Below the pieces are notes generated by a model that saw nothing but the letters and a program-made list of their open reading frames with translations, did not search any database and was not told where the DNA came from. Below, piece by piece: positions 50,090 through 62,029 of a DNA stretch of 64,000 nucleotides; the first letter of the stretch is position 1; the number at the start of each line of letters is the position of its first letter. The DNA is from Loxodes magnus. Its lineage: Eukaryota > Ciliophora > Karyorelictea > Loxodida > Loxodidae. The stretch spans positions 171,501 through 235,500 of the forward strand of contig CAMPDV010000094.1 of the NCBI GenBank assembly GCA_946699065.1, in the 5' to 3' direction. Position numbers and translations under genes: made by a program.

Positions 50090-50369
50090 ATTCTTTTGTA
50101 GGTAGTAGTACTTACTAAAGATATTATTTTTCTCTTTAGATTCAATCTAATAGTCTATTTAATAAATGATAATATTAAGTTAGCTGTATTATGAGTATAA
50201 CTAGAATTAAATAAGTCTATAATAAAAAGGAGTCTCAGATATTGAAAAATTATGCAATTTATTTAAATTTACGTTGGCAATGCTTTTTACAGTTTACTCA
50301 ATGGCATTTAATTCTATATAAAGCATTTAAAGCTTCCATTATATTTAATTATTATGCTCATTAAATCAT
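50090..50369 (+). promoter_or_regulatory. Left part of the A3 upstream region, displaced by a LINE
   Basis: Aligns with 30950-31230 upstream of A2, including the first inverted-repeat arm as TTATGAGTATAA (one change) near 50190 and the second, TTATGCTCATTA, near 50352. Similarity stops at about 50369 and resumes at about 53490, so this block was once continuous with 53490-53805. Confidence 0.65.
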
Positions 50370-50485
50370 AATAATAATAGATGTAAAAGTTTTAGCATTT
50401 TGAATATTGGAAAATGATTGCATAGTTACATTGAATGCAAAATGCAAATTATGTTTAAATAAAGCTTTTAATCATTAAACCTCAA

Positions 50486-50950
50486 TCAAGCTTCTTGCTT
50501 AAATTTATCTTGGAAATTTACTTGAATATGCTCTTCTTAAATTTAATCTCTTCCTCTTGAGTAATTTATTGATTTTTCTTTTTTCAACTTGAACATTTCT
50601 AATCTTCTCTTCTATAATTGCTTATCAAAGACTTTGACAAATTTATCTACTTTAGAAAGTTAAGTGCTGAAAAATTCTAATTGATATAAGTCTAATCAAT
50701 AAAATTAGTTTCTTCTAATATTTTCCCAAAAGTAACAAGTGGCTAGAAAATTCCTAAAATAAATCTCTATAGTAAAGATAATTAAAAATGTGTTCATGAT
50801 CATCAAAATCTTAGTCATATATACAGACTGTACTTGATTAAATCTCAATGAGACGTTAACTAAGTTCATATAAGAAATTATAAGAGTAACTTCTCTTTTT
50901 ATAGATGGAAATAATTTTCTGATTAAGGTATTTATTTTATTCAATATCAT
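50486..50950 (-). CDS. C-terminal segment of the minus-strand LINE ORF2
   Basis: 154 codons from an ATG at 50950 to TGA at 50488-50486, with MILNKINTLIRK, a hydrophobic TKILMIMNTFLIIFTIEIYF and a basic tail (DKQLQKRRLEMFKLKKEKS). Taken alone it looks like a small membrane protein. Its position after the RT thumb and just before the 3' UTR and (ATT)n tail makes it more likely to be the last frame of the element's ORF2. The ATG is then just an internal Met. Similarity to the C-terminus of the LINE at 20100-20460 is not obvious by eye. Confidence 0.45.
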
Positions 50951-52073
50951 GTATAATACTTAAAAAAGCACACTTTAGTTATTTTACACTTTATTTATAA
51001 TCATTTTTGCAGAAGGTAAAGTGTGTTTCTTAGGAGAAATTCTTTGAAGGATCTGCTTTTGATTTTATAAGCAAGATGATTATTAAACTCTTGAAAAGTT
51101 TGAGTATTTTAAATAGAAAGTTGATACGTTTGGATGCTTTTACTTTAATATCTCTGATATGGCATATTATATTAAGACATTATTGACAATACAAATGCAA
51201 TTTCTTAATCTTGATTCTTTCTTAACTTTTCAATTAACTTAAAATAAAAGCGTATGAACTTTATCGTTTCTAAGTGGATAAAAAGAAGTCAATTTAAACA
51301 ATAAAGCAAGACTCATTGAAAGTTGATTAAGAAGATCTAAAATCCTCTATTGATATTAGACTTTAATTTTAGTATTTTATAAATAATTCCTTTATGTCCT
51401 GATAAAACAGTCCAGGATGAAATATCATTACCATACTCTACTTTATTTAAAATACAAGTTCTACAAAGTTTTTTAAATTAAGTAGTGCAATAATTTCATA
51501 CACTAGTTTTAGAGATTGCTATTCTGAAATCAGAGTCTTTTGCTGTACAATGGAGTTTATAATTTTCTCTCTTCTAACTAAAACCCTAAGTAAGTAATTA
51601 TTTCTTTTTAGTTAATTGGCTGTCCATTAATGGGTAAATTAATTTAATTTCTGCTTTCCTTATTTTAGAAAATTAATTACTTCACATTTTTAAATGCTTA
51701 CGCTAAGCTTTCTCAAAAGAAAACTTATATTATGGCTTATAGTAATTTGTAGCATATGCTTATGAACTTGAAAGTTCTATTAAGTCATCTGCAAATCCTC
51801 ACACTACAAAAGTTTTTGAGCAGGTAGTAAATCTATATTCTTTTTAGATTTCTTGTCATTTCATAAAATAGCAAGGACAGGTATTTGACTACTTCCTTGT
51901 AGAACTTCATTATTAATTTTAATTGATTTTGTAAGAAAACTATCTATAATAAATTTAGATAAATATCATGATAAAATAGCTCTAAAACAAGAATTATGTT
52001 TAAAGACAATTTTAGTCTTCTTAAGTGATCAAAAAGCAATTCCCTTGATATAATATTCAACATTTTTTCATCG

Positions 52074-53032
52074 TCGATTAGAGTGCCATAATAATAATAA
52101 AATTAAGTTTTACAATCTTGGAGGAATTTCACCAATTTCTGCCGATCGCCGGTTTGCTCCCGGATTATATAAAAATGTATAAATATTTGATATTCTCTCT
52201 TTCTCACTTGGTCTTGTTGTCATCGGTTTCATCTTTCATTCTGTTCTGATTTCTTTCTGTAGATCTTGCCAAGCTCATTCATATAAAGTCTTTCTCTATC
52301 TCTTCTCTATTGCAGTTGATGTTTTTTCCTTTATTACGCTTGTAGTTTTCTTTGCTTTGTTTAGTATTAATTCTTGAAACTTAGGAATTTCTTGCATCTT
52401 CTTCATAAATGTTCTCCTGAATTACAATAATAGCATCTTTTCTTAATTCTTTTAGGTCTTCTTGTATCTTCCTTCTCAATCACCATTGGATCACTTCTTT
52501 GCTCATTTTACTCTATTTTTCGTTGCAGTTTCTCTTTTATTTTTTCAAGTATATTGTCCAGTTCTGTCTGTTTCTGAAGCTAATTTTGGGATTAGCTACT
52601 CTGATCTTGTGATATGTTCCAAAAAGCGCTTAGTTCTCTTTCCTAGGACATGAGTCTTGATTCTATTCCTTCTACTAGGTTAAATTGTTGCATTAGCTTC
52701 TCATTGTCCTTCTTTAGTTTCTTGTTCTCTTCCTGGAGATTTAATACTACTTTGATGAGCTATTCCATACTCATCTGGCCAGAAGGATTAAATTCTGATA
52801 CCTCCTGGTGTAAAGCAGACTTCGTCTGCTTTCTAGGTTTCTCCTGAGACATTGGGGTGATTTCTTAGATTACTTCTGTTCTTCTTGAACTATGTTCCGG
52901 ATTATTAAGAAAAAGGTTAGGGTTAAGTAAAAGAAGACTGGCTGAGATTGACTTCTGGTTTCCTCTCCTTCTTGGAGGTGATGCAGAAACCTTTTTTGAA
53001 GCCTTCCATTTTATATATTCGATTAGAGTGCC
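52074..53032 (-). mobile_element. ORF1-only element (c), nested, with perfect 14-bp target duplication
   Basis: The insert 52088-53018 is bounded by TCGATTAGAGTGCC at 52074-52087 and 53019-53032. On the minus strand it begins AATATATAAAATGG, carries one ORF1, and ends in TTAATTTTA plus (TTA)n. It lies inside the RT frame of an older LINE, so it moved later. Its 14-bp target duplication and microsatellite tail fit target-primed reverse transcription by LINE machinery. Confidence 0.85.
52160..53009 (-). pseudogene. ORF1 of element (c), with intact CCHC zinc knuckle
   Basis: Starts MEGFKKGFCITSKKERKPE at 53009. A frameshift near 52910 is needed to enter the main frame (MSQEKPRKQTKSALHQE). A coiled coil follows (LQEENKKLKKDNEKLMQQF near 52710), then a full CX2CX4HX4C knuckle, CYYCNSGEHLWRRC near 52430 (its Trp is TGA), and the NELGKIYRKK motif also present in elements (a) and (b). 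In-frame TGAs near 52235 may be the stop. Of the three short elements only this one keeps all four zinc ligands, though the frameshift makes it non-functional as it stands. Confidence 0.75.
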
Positions 53033-53489
53033 TTTTAGTTATTTTTCATGTGGCCATTTACGAAGCAGTTAAAATAATATTTAATACTTAAATTTTGTTA
53101 GTTGTAGAGTGTTTACGAAAAAATATAATTTAAGCTGGATGCAAGTTTTACTACCATAAATGTATTTATATAATTTTTAGTGTTTTGCTTTGTCATATAT
53201 TTAAAAAAAATGTATGAAAAACTTTATTCACTCGATTTTCTATAAATTACAATTTTATCTAGAATTCAATTCTATTTTATTACGAATTACTGCTGATAAG
53301 TATGACATTCGCAAAATGTCCAGGAAGTTTTGAGAAATCACGTTCTTTTTAACTAGAGTCAAGTTCTTTTTTAGCAAACATACAGAAACTCCGCAAATTC
53401 CCTTTTAAAATAAGTGTGGTATTGTTCTAAAATAATAGGAAAATATTATGTTCAATTCTTGTTTATTAAATGAATATCAAAATCCCATG

Positions 53490-53805
53490 AATCTTCATTA
53501 ATTCTCTTATTTTAAATTCTATTAATTTTTATAAATTCATAAATAAATGATGTAATTCTAAAATTAATAGAATTTATTTATTAAGGTTAGATTTAAACTT
53601 ATAAGGTATATATTTATTATGTAGTAAGTAAATAATAGAATATTCATATAACCCTTTTAAATCTTATTCTAATAAATTAAAAATTACTATATAATTAGCT
53701 ATTAGGCTTTATTATATTTTCTTTTAAAGCCTAAATTTTCCTTACCATCACTAAAATATGAGCATTTTTTTATTTTTATACTCAGATGCTATTAAATATT
53801 ATAAA
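53490..53805 (+). promoter_or_regulatory. Right part of the A3 upstream region
   Basis: The last ~315 bp before the A3 start codon are highly similar to the same region of A1 and A2. The LINE at 50370-53489 now separates this proximal part from the distal part at 50090-50369. If distal sites matter, A3 regulation may differ from that of its paralogues. Confidence 0.5.
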
Positions 53806-56800
53806 ATGCGTTTGATGATCTTTTTCATCTTTGCTCTGGCTTTAGTTAGCTCTCATTTCTGTTAAAAAGATGTATCGTCAATGAATTTGAGGTTTGTTAA
53901 CTCCACAAACTAGAATTAGAGAAAATTGGCTGAAACTTAAACGTAGCTGAGAATAATTTTTGAAGCAGTTGGAAATCTTAATTCTTCATAAAGTGCTATA
54001 GACCTATTTATAAAAAATTATTTACTTGATGATGTTAAATAATACTTTTCAAAATTACTTAAAGTAAGAAACTCACCTACATATTTTAATTTAAATCCAT
54101 TTGGTGGATAAATATGTACCAATCTAATTATTCCTGATAAGTATAATTCGAGCGCTGAAGGAGATATTTTAATTCTTGTAACTAGTTAAATTAATTCATA
54201 GACAGATAGTATCTTAAAATTCTCCTAATGCCTAACAGATTCTAAATATAGACCTATAGCAGGAGAGCTCGTTTTCAACACATATTACATGTCTTAAAAT
54301 AGCTGATACGAAGCATTCATCTAAACAGTTCACTCTGTTTTTCACATATTAGGCCTTGATAGTTACTTCTTTCAGTATTATATAAATCCTTCTACTAGAG
54401 ATAAATATACTAATGCTACCATTTCAACTTCATTAAGAGGTAAAAGTGTTTTGAAAGCTAATTTTCCTGCTGTTACTGAAGCTGCTTAAAATTAATTTGG
54501 ATGTTCAACTGCATTTATGGAACTCGAAGATCATGTAACAATAAGTGGATTACATTGAGATGCTAGATTGATGCATAATGAAATAATGGTTAGTATGCAA
54601 ATGGCTGATCAAGTAATTAGTAATATTACTTTAGCTATGCTTTATAGTACAGGATGGTATGTTCCGAACTGAAATATGGCTGAGTTCTTAGAGTTCGGAT
54701 ATAAAGAAGGATGTAACTTTCTTACACAAAAATGTGCATAAAAAGGAAATCCACCAATTCCATAATTCGAAGAATTTTGTACTAGCGGTTAAAAATGAAC
54801 ATGCACGCCTAATAGATATGAAATAGGATCATGTTCCGAGAAATCATATAGTAGTATTCAAGAAGCTGAATAATACTGAAATAATGCTTCAATAGGAGGA
54901 TTGAATGAATACATGGATTACTGTCCTATTGCAAACTATTATACTAATGGTAAATGTAAAGAAGAAGCTTCACTTTGAATAAATTCTGATACTAATGATG
55001 AAACTTTGGGATCTACTTCTAGATGCTATTAAGGAACGAAGCAAGACTAATAATAAGCTTTCTGTTACAAAACTTCTTGTAACTAAAATAATGAAATATT
55101 TTTAACTTTTAATACAGGAGATAAAATAAAATGCCCAGCAGATACTATAATAAATCATCCTTCAAAGTAAGATATAAAAATAAGTTGTCCTTAAAGATAA
55201 GAAGTTATTTGTAAATCAGTAGCAAAAGAATCTACATGTACTTCAAAGTGTTATCCATGTTCGCCTGATGGAATTACTTGCTATAAATGCGTAGATGGAT
55301 ATCAACTTAGAAATAACTAATGCTATTGTGATTACTATACATAAAATGATAAATGTGTTAGAAGTTGTCCAAGTGGAGCACCTTACTTAGATAGTAAACA
55401 TTGTACAGCTTAATGTCCTAAATATCTGATGCAATCTACAAAAACTTGTTACGATAAATGTCCATCAACTTATTATGGATATTAAGGATTATGCTAATAA
55501 AGTTGCCCTACTAATTATAAGAAAAATGAAGCAGATAATATTTGCGAAAAAGTATGCTAATTGAGTTCTACAGAATTATGCGACTAACTGTTATAAAGTA
55601 ATGCTTGCTGGGATTCAAATGGATAAGTAATCTAACCTTATAAGTAGTAATGCTTATTAAATGTTTATGATTACTGTTGCTTAAACTAAAATGAATGCAA
55701 TGATTTTAAACTCGATGATTCTAACAGATTTAGTACTTATGATTGTTAAGCTAGAAATCCTCCTAGTATCATGAATGCTTTTATATAATAAAATTTTGAT
55801 GAAATATGGGTTTATTTCGATAAAAGAGTTGGTTTTATAAATAAGTAACATGAGTGTAGCCTTATTTTAGAAGATAGTTATAAGTATGGAGTAAACGCTA
55901 AATGCTAATGGAATGATGAGTTTACTATATTTAAGATTATATTAGGAGAAGAAGCTTGAATATCTTAAAACATGATAATAACTTTCAAATCAGGAAAAAT
56001 AAATTCTACTCATATTTATACTAAAACTCTCACTAGTAACTTAACTGTTGTTTTACAGAAATAAAATTTACCTAATATAAAATTATCATTAGCATCTCAT
56101 AGTCCACATAATCCATCTTTTGAATTGAAATTAGTAGCAAATGTAAGTAACAGATATCATTGTGCAATTAGATATTTATGAAATATAACAATATATCCTT
56201 TTAATAACGAATTTATTCAATATTTCAAAGATTGAAACAGCACAAATACTAAATCCTTTTATTACTCATAAGAAAGATCATATTTTACTGTAATGTCTAA
56301 ATACTTAAGTTAAACTAAATATTTTTATGTTTAAGTATAAGCAGTTTCTTGTTATGATACTATAAGTAGCATATAAAGTAATATAACAATAGTAAATAGT
56401 AATCTTTAAGAACCAAGTTGTTGGGATTAAGAAGGAAAAGTAATAAGTAGCCCAAGCTAAAGTTGTATCAGTAATATATACGATTACTGTTGTTTAAACT
56501 AAAATGAATGCAATGATTTTAAACTCGATGATTCTAACAGATTTAGTACTTATGATTGTTAAGCTAGAAATCCTCCTAGTATCATGAATGCTTTTATATA
56601 ATAAAATTTTGATGAAATATGGGTTTATTTCGATAAAAGAGTTGGTTTTATAAATAAGTAACATGAGTGTAGCCTTATTTTAGAAGATAGTTATAAGTAT
56701 GGAGTAAACGCTAAATGCTAATGGAATGATGAGTTTACTATATTTAAGATTATATTAGGAGAAGAAGCTTGAATATCTTAAAACATGATAATAACTTTCA

Positions 56801-59800
56801 AATCAGGAAAAATAAATTCTACTCATACTTATACTAAAACTCTCACTAGTAACTTAACTTTTATTTTACAGAAATAAAATTTACCTAATATATAAATAAA
56901 ATTGACAGTTCATAGTCCACATAATCCATCTTTTGATTTGAAATTAGTAGCAAACGTAAGTAACAGATATCATTGTGCTTTTTATTATTTATGGAATATA
57001 ACATTATACCCTTTTAATAACGAATTTATTCAATATTTCAAAGATTGAAACAGCACAAATGTTAAATCCTTTTATTACTCATAAGAAAGATCATATTTTA
57101 GTGTAATGTCTAAATACTTAAGTTCAACAAAATATGTTTATGTTTAAGTATAAGCAGTTTCTTGTTATGATACTATAAGTAGCATATCAAGTAATATAAC
57201 AATAGTAAATAGTAATCTTTAAGAACCAAGTTGTTGGGATTAAGAAGGAAAAGTAATAAGTAGCCCAAGCTAAAGTTGTATCAGTAATATATACGATTAT
57301 TGCTGTAGTTGATAATAAGAATGCTAAGATTTTAAATTTGGTAATAGCAATATGTTCAGCTATTCAGACTGCAATTAATATAACCTTCCTGGTTTGTAAA
57401 GTGCTTGGCTTTAAGAAGATTTGAACTATATATACATTAATTTCAATAAAAGTGTAGGATTTATTTAAAAAGAACATGAATGCGATTTAATTTTAGACAA
57501 TATAAATATCTATGGAATCAATGTTTAATGTTCTTGGAATGATGATTTTAGTACTTTTAAAGTAAAAATAGGAGAAGAAGCTCTGCTTTCAAATTCTATG
57601 TAAATAAAACTTAAATAAGGGATAATAAATTCTACTCATCTTTATACTAAAACTCTAATCAACAATCTTTAAGTACCATTATAACTAAAAGTAATCCCTT
57701 ATTTAAATACTTTATATAATGGGATTTATAACTGAAATCCTATTAAGGATCTAAAAGTTAATATCAGTGTAGAAAACAGATTCCATTGTCCTGTTACATA
57801 TTACTGAAGTGTTTCCTTGCTTCCAGAAAATTTAGAGTTCAATGAATTCTTTAAAAATTGAAATAATACAATAGCAACTCCATTAAAGTACAGTGAAGAA
57901 AGAAATATTTTTATAGTTCCTTATTAATATTTACCACAAGCTAATTAAGTTAAAATCATTATAACTGCTAAATCTTGGGCTGATACTTTTAATAGAAAAG
58001 AAATCTTAATAAAAATATCAAGCAGTAACATATAAAATCCTATATGTTTAGAATCTCTAGAAAATTCTAATATTTTATATCAATAATAATGCTTGCAAGA
58101 GATATATGACTAATGCTGCTAAAATTAAAATTATTGTAGCGATTTCTAATTTAATGATCCAAATAGATTTAGTTTTGATGATTGCCAAGCTAGAAATCCT
58201 CCTAATCCAATTAAATCCACTTTGTAATAAAACTTTGATGAGATATGGCTTTACTTTGATAAGACAGTTGGATTCTTAAATAAAGTCCATGAATGTAGTT
58301 TAGTTTTAGATGATACTTAGAAATATGGAAAAAATGTAAAATGTAAATGAAATGATGACTTCACTATTTTTAAGATTTAGTTAGGAGAAGAATCATAACT
58401 ATCATATAACATGATAGTTAAGCTCAAGTCTGATATTATAAACTCAACACATCCATTTACAAAAACACTTGATAACAATTTATAAGTTCCTTTTTTAGTG
58501 TAATCACAACCAAATATCAAGTTAGTGCTTTTAAACTTGAGTGATGCATATTATACAAATAAAGATATAACAGTGAAAGTAAACGTAACAAATAGATTGA
58601 AATGCGTTATTTGATATTAATGGAATATAACTCTTTATTCTTATAATGAAAATTTCTATTAGTACTTAGAAACTTTTAACAAAACAAATATTAATCCTAC
58701 TTCATACTAATAAGAACAGAATACTTTCTTAATTCCTTTTTAGTATCTATCAGCATCAAATAGTTTTACAGTGTAAGTATATGCTAGTTCTTGCCTTAAC
58801 TCTAGTAACTTTATTTCAAAATATGTTAATCTTTATCCTTATTCGCCACCTTAGGTTAGTTTTGATGTAGGAGAGTAAATAGAAAGATATGAAGAGTAGA
58901 TAATAAAGTTAAGATTGATAATATAAGAGTAAATAGAATAAAAGCATGAAATAGAATGGAGTATAAATAGTACAAATGACATAAGGAATAAGTAGGATAT
59001 AGAATAGAGTATATTTAGAGATAAAAGAAAAGATGAATAGTTTATATAAATAGAAGCACATAGTTTGAAATATCCATTCTGATATTTAGTATAAGCTACT
59101 GTAGATAACTAATATATTGCATAAGTTAATGTTAGTATTATCTAATTCTAATTAAGAGTTCTTATTTCAGGAAATTAATATTACCAAATTAAAGATTCTA
59201 GTCTATTAACTTTAAAAGGCAAAGCAATAGATCCTCTTAATTAGGTATTGAAGTACTAGTGAAGTTGCTAGGTTTTAACTGAAAATTATGAGATAACATA
59301 GTATAAAAATAGTAAATGTTATTCATAAGAAAATTATATTAATATTTAAGCATCTGACTTTAAACCAAATTACATCTACAAGTTCAATCTAACTGTTACC
59401 TCAACTGATTCAAGATCTGCATATAACTTCACTTACGTTCATATAACACAGAACTTAACTTAAAACATTACCATTTACTTAAGTGATTATGAATTTAATA
59501 TAGTAAATCCTTAAGATACTTTCCTTATGAATGGAGCTATTCTAAACTCTAATATAATACCTAAAAAAGTATACTGGTAGTAATAACCTGGAAATATTCT
59601 AGACTTTAATGATTCTGACATTTATCATCTAAATTTACAAATAAAAGCATCTAAACTAGTTCCTGGAACATACTATACTTATACTCTCTTTGTTTAAGAT
59701 TAAACTGACTGAACTAGTTATACTACTAAACAAATATACGTTAATATACCACCTATAATAGAAGATTTCTCTATAACACCAGATGAAGGAAAAGAATGAA

Positions 59801-61914
59801 AGACTTATTATACAATAAAAAGTGAAAAGAATTTTGACTCAGAGTTTGATTATCCCTTAAGGTATAAATTCTTCTTCATTAAGAATAATCAAGAATTTCC
59901 TTTAAGTTACATCTAATATGAAAGTCATCTTAATACTCTCTTACCAGCAGGTGAAGGAAATTCTCATCAATTAACTGTTGGTATGTATGTGTATGACTAA
60001 TTTGGAGCATATAGTAAAACTACTAAAGTAGCAATAGTTTAAAAGTAAGACTTCAATTTAACTTATGAGATTTAAAATTTAAACTTAACAAATTTTGATT
60101 CTGATCTTTCACTATTAAATTGACTTTACCAAACAGCATACCAGATTTCTATAGGAGAAGTTTAGATTTCTTAAAAAGATTTAAGTAGTTTAGTAGAAAC
60201 TGTACCATCCCTAGTTAATAATGGAGAAGAGTTTTCTATTGCTCTTTCAATTTACGATTTACTAAAGAATAATATAACTTCCTAATCATATCAATCCTTT
60301 GTTACTGTTATAGGTTAGTCTCTTAATAAGAAAGGTAATTATGATATTACTTTAAACCAACTCAATTCAATCACCTCCATTTTTTAGAATGTTATCGTTT
60401 CTCAATTGGCTATTTAATATACTGAAGATGAGAGTAAAAATAGAAGTTTAAGCAACAGTAGAATACTATAAAGCTAAGATAATTAAACTATTTAGAGTTG
60501 TATTAAAAACTCTACTTTATCATATGCTAGAAAATACTTAGTTCCTAATCAATAACCCACTATATTTAACTATCAAAACATAACTCTATAAGTAGCAATG
60601 TATGACTCTAATACTATTCCTTATAGCTATTAAATAAAGAACTCTAGAGTTATTCTTAATGATGTAGTTACAGGAGATTGCTTAGTTATAGTTTTAGCAT
60701 AATTAGATTCTAATCCTATATAGTTAAACGATACTAATAAATAAACTTATCTAGCTTTTAGTGTTTTTCAAACTTGCTATAAAGATGAAATAGGAATAGT
60801 AAGCTAAAAGAGTATTGCTGAAAGAAAAGAAATATCTAGTGAGTTTATATTATTTTATGAAGCATCTAACAGTAGCTAGCTATAATGTGAATTATGAACT
60901 GAATAATAGAATAATTTTGATGGAAGTTAATGTACTTTAGAAGAAACTAACTAAACCAATACCTTCAAATGTAAATGCTAAAAAACAGGAATTATAAGAA
61001 TAATAAAGAAAAGCTTATCTAAAATTGAAAATACAATTCCTAATATTGAAAATTAAATTCCTGTTTATACGTTGGCCCTGATTTGCATATTGTTCTAATC
61101 TTATTACTCGCTATGATTATTCAAGAATACTTAAAAATAAAAAAACTAAAGTATAAAACCTATATTTTAGTTAGTGATTGAATGACATTCATTAACTGGT
61201 CCTTTCAACAATGATTAAGGTTAATTCATATAGTTTGTTTTATAAACTATCAATTTCATAATCATTCTTTAGTTTCTATCTTTAAATTTAGCTTTTACCT
61301 CTACAATATCATAGTTAGGTTAATTTCGAGGAATAGATTCCGTGATAGCCTTAGTAATTTCAGTTATAGTATCGTTAGAAAGATTAAATTTTATAATTTT
61401 CATAAAAGATAAGAAAATAAAAAAAGTAGGATGATTCTTTTTTATATTTTGGCTAGTTAACTTGATAATAGCTATAGTTATCTGCGTTATCTATAATACA
61501 AAATTATTTCTACCTTGGATTATCAGCTTTTTAATAAGTTTGAGTTTTTACTTGGTAATTGATATATTTCTAACTTTATTATTTGCAGTTATGATTAAAA
61601 ATTAGTTAAGAAGATATTAGATTGGCTATGCAAATAATTAGAATTTCGTAAATAATTTCACTGATTGTAAAAATGAAAATTTAGATATTTGTCCAAAATA
61701 AATTGAAAATCGCTAAAATATAAATACTAACTTTAATTATGAATTACCACCTATTGATAATTATATTCTCAACGAAGAATAAATTGCTGAAAATAATTAA
61801 AACTAAGTTAATTATGAAGATGATTAGGCACCTGGATTAATAAGAATTATATCTCATGATGGAATTTAAGGAAATGAAAGAATAAACTCAGAATAAATAA
61901 AAACGGATGAATGA
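53806..61914 (+). CDS. Gene A3: leishmanolysin-like pseudoprotease / REJ / five-TM protein
   Basis: 2702 codons in one frame, ending at TGA 61912-61914. The layout is the same as A1: signal peptide, GP63-like domain with HSVFH at residues 176-180 and the HWDARLMHNEIM third-ligand region, Cys-rich stalk, REJ-like modules from residues 621, 892, 1163 and 1434, a REJ/GAIN-like region with CELW ... CKC, and five TM helices. The last TGA-encoded Trp (in VGWFFF, where A1 uses TGG) lies about 161 codons before the stop. Compared with A1 the third module, the REJ-proximal part and the cytoplasmic tail are the most diverged, and the protease-like domain and membrane core the least. A retroelement separates part of its upstream region. 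Confidence 0.9.
55666..58104 (+). repeat. Three 813-bp REJ-like modules in A3 (a fourth from 58105)
   Basis: Units start at 55666, 56479, 57292 and 58105, again exactly 813 bp apart and at the same residue positions as in A1. Units 1 and 2 are close to each other and to A1 units 1 and 2. Units 3 and 4 match A1 units 3 and 4, so the four-module arrangement predates the A1/A3 split. Confidence 0.9.
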
Positions 61915-62029
61915 TATTTTAATTTTTAATTTACTTCTAACTTTAAATTATTTAACTAGTCTATTACAAACTTCATGTCTACATATTTTATATATTCCTA
62001 ATATCATTTTACTTGCTTAAGCATATTAT

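Larger units (their letters stand above)
50990..53110 (-). pseudogene. Reverse transcriptase domain of the minus-strand LINE, interrupted
   Basis: Motifs in order on the minus strand: RKHSTTNKIQ (near 53105), then past the nested insertion DHLRRLKLSLNIIL (near 52035), NNEVLQGSSQIPVLAIL (near 51890), the catalytic box FADD at 51784-51795 within FVVWGFADDLIELSS, and NLPINGQPINQKEIITYLGFQL (near 51600). The frame changes several times. If the nested element and one copy of its target duplication are ignored, the reading runs straight from the HSTT motif into the next segment. It is the same family as the LINE at 16900-20460. Confidence 0.8.
50370..53489 (-). mobile_element. 5'-truncated non-LTR retrotransposon with nested ORF1-only element
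   Basis: On the minus strand it runs from about 53489 (5') to about 50370 (3'). It starts within the linker before the RT (LQFIENRVNKVF, matching FIENWENNVF of the LINE at 18350), so the endonuclease is missing, as in 5'-truncated insertions. RT and C-terminal frames follow, then TGA, about 110 bp of 3' UTR, and an (ATT)n tail at 50369-50379. It interrupts the A3 upstream block. The uninterrupted order at 31217-31260 acts as the empty site. It carries the nested element at 52088-53018. Confidence 0.75.

Noticed and set aside
52462..52847. Plus-strand genes of about 63-65 codons
   Set aside because: They are antisense to the coiled coil and N-terminal part of ORF1 (c), which has recognisable motifs on the minus strand.
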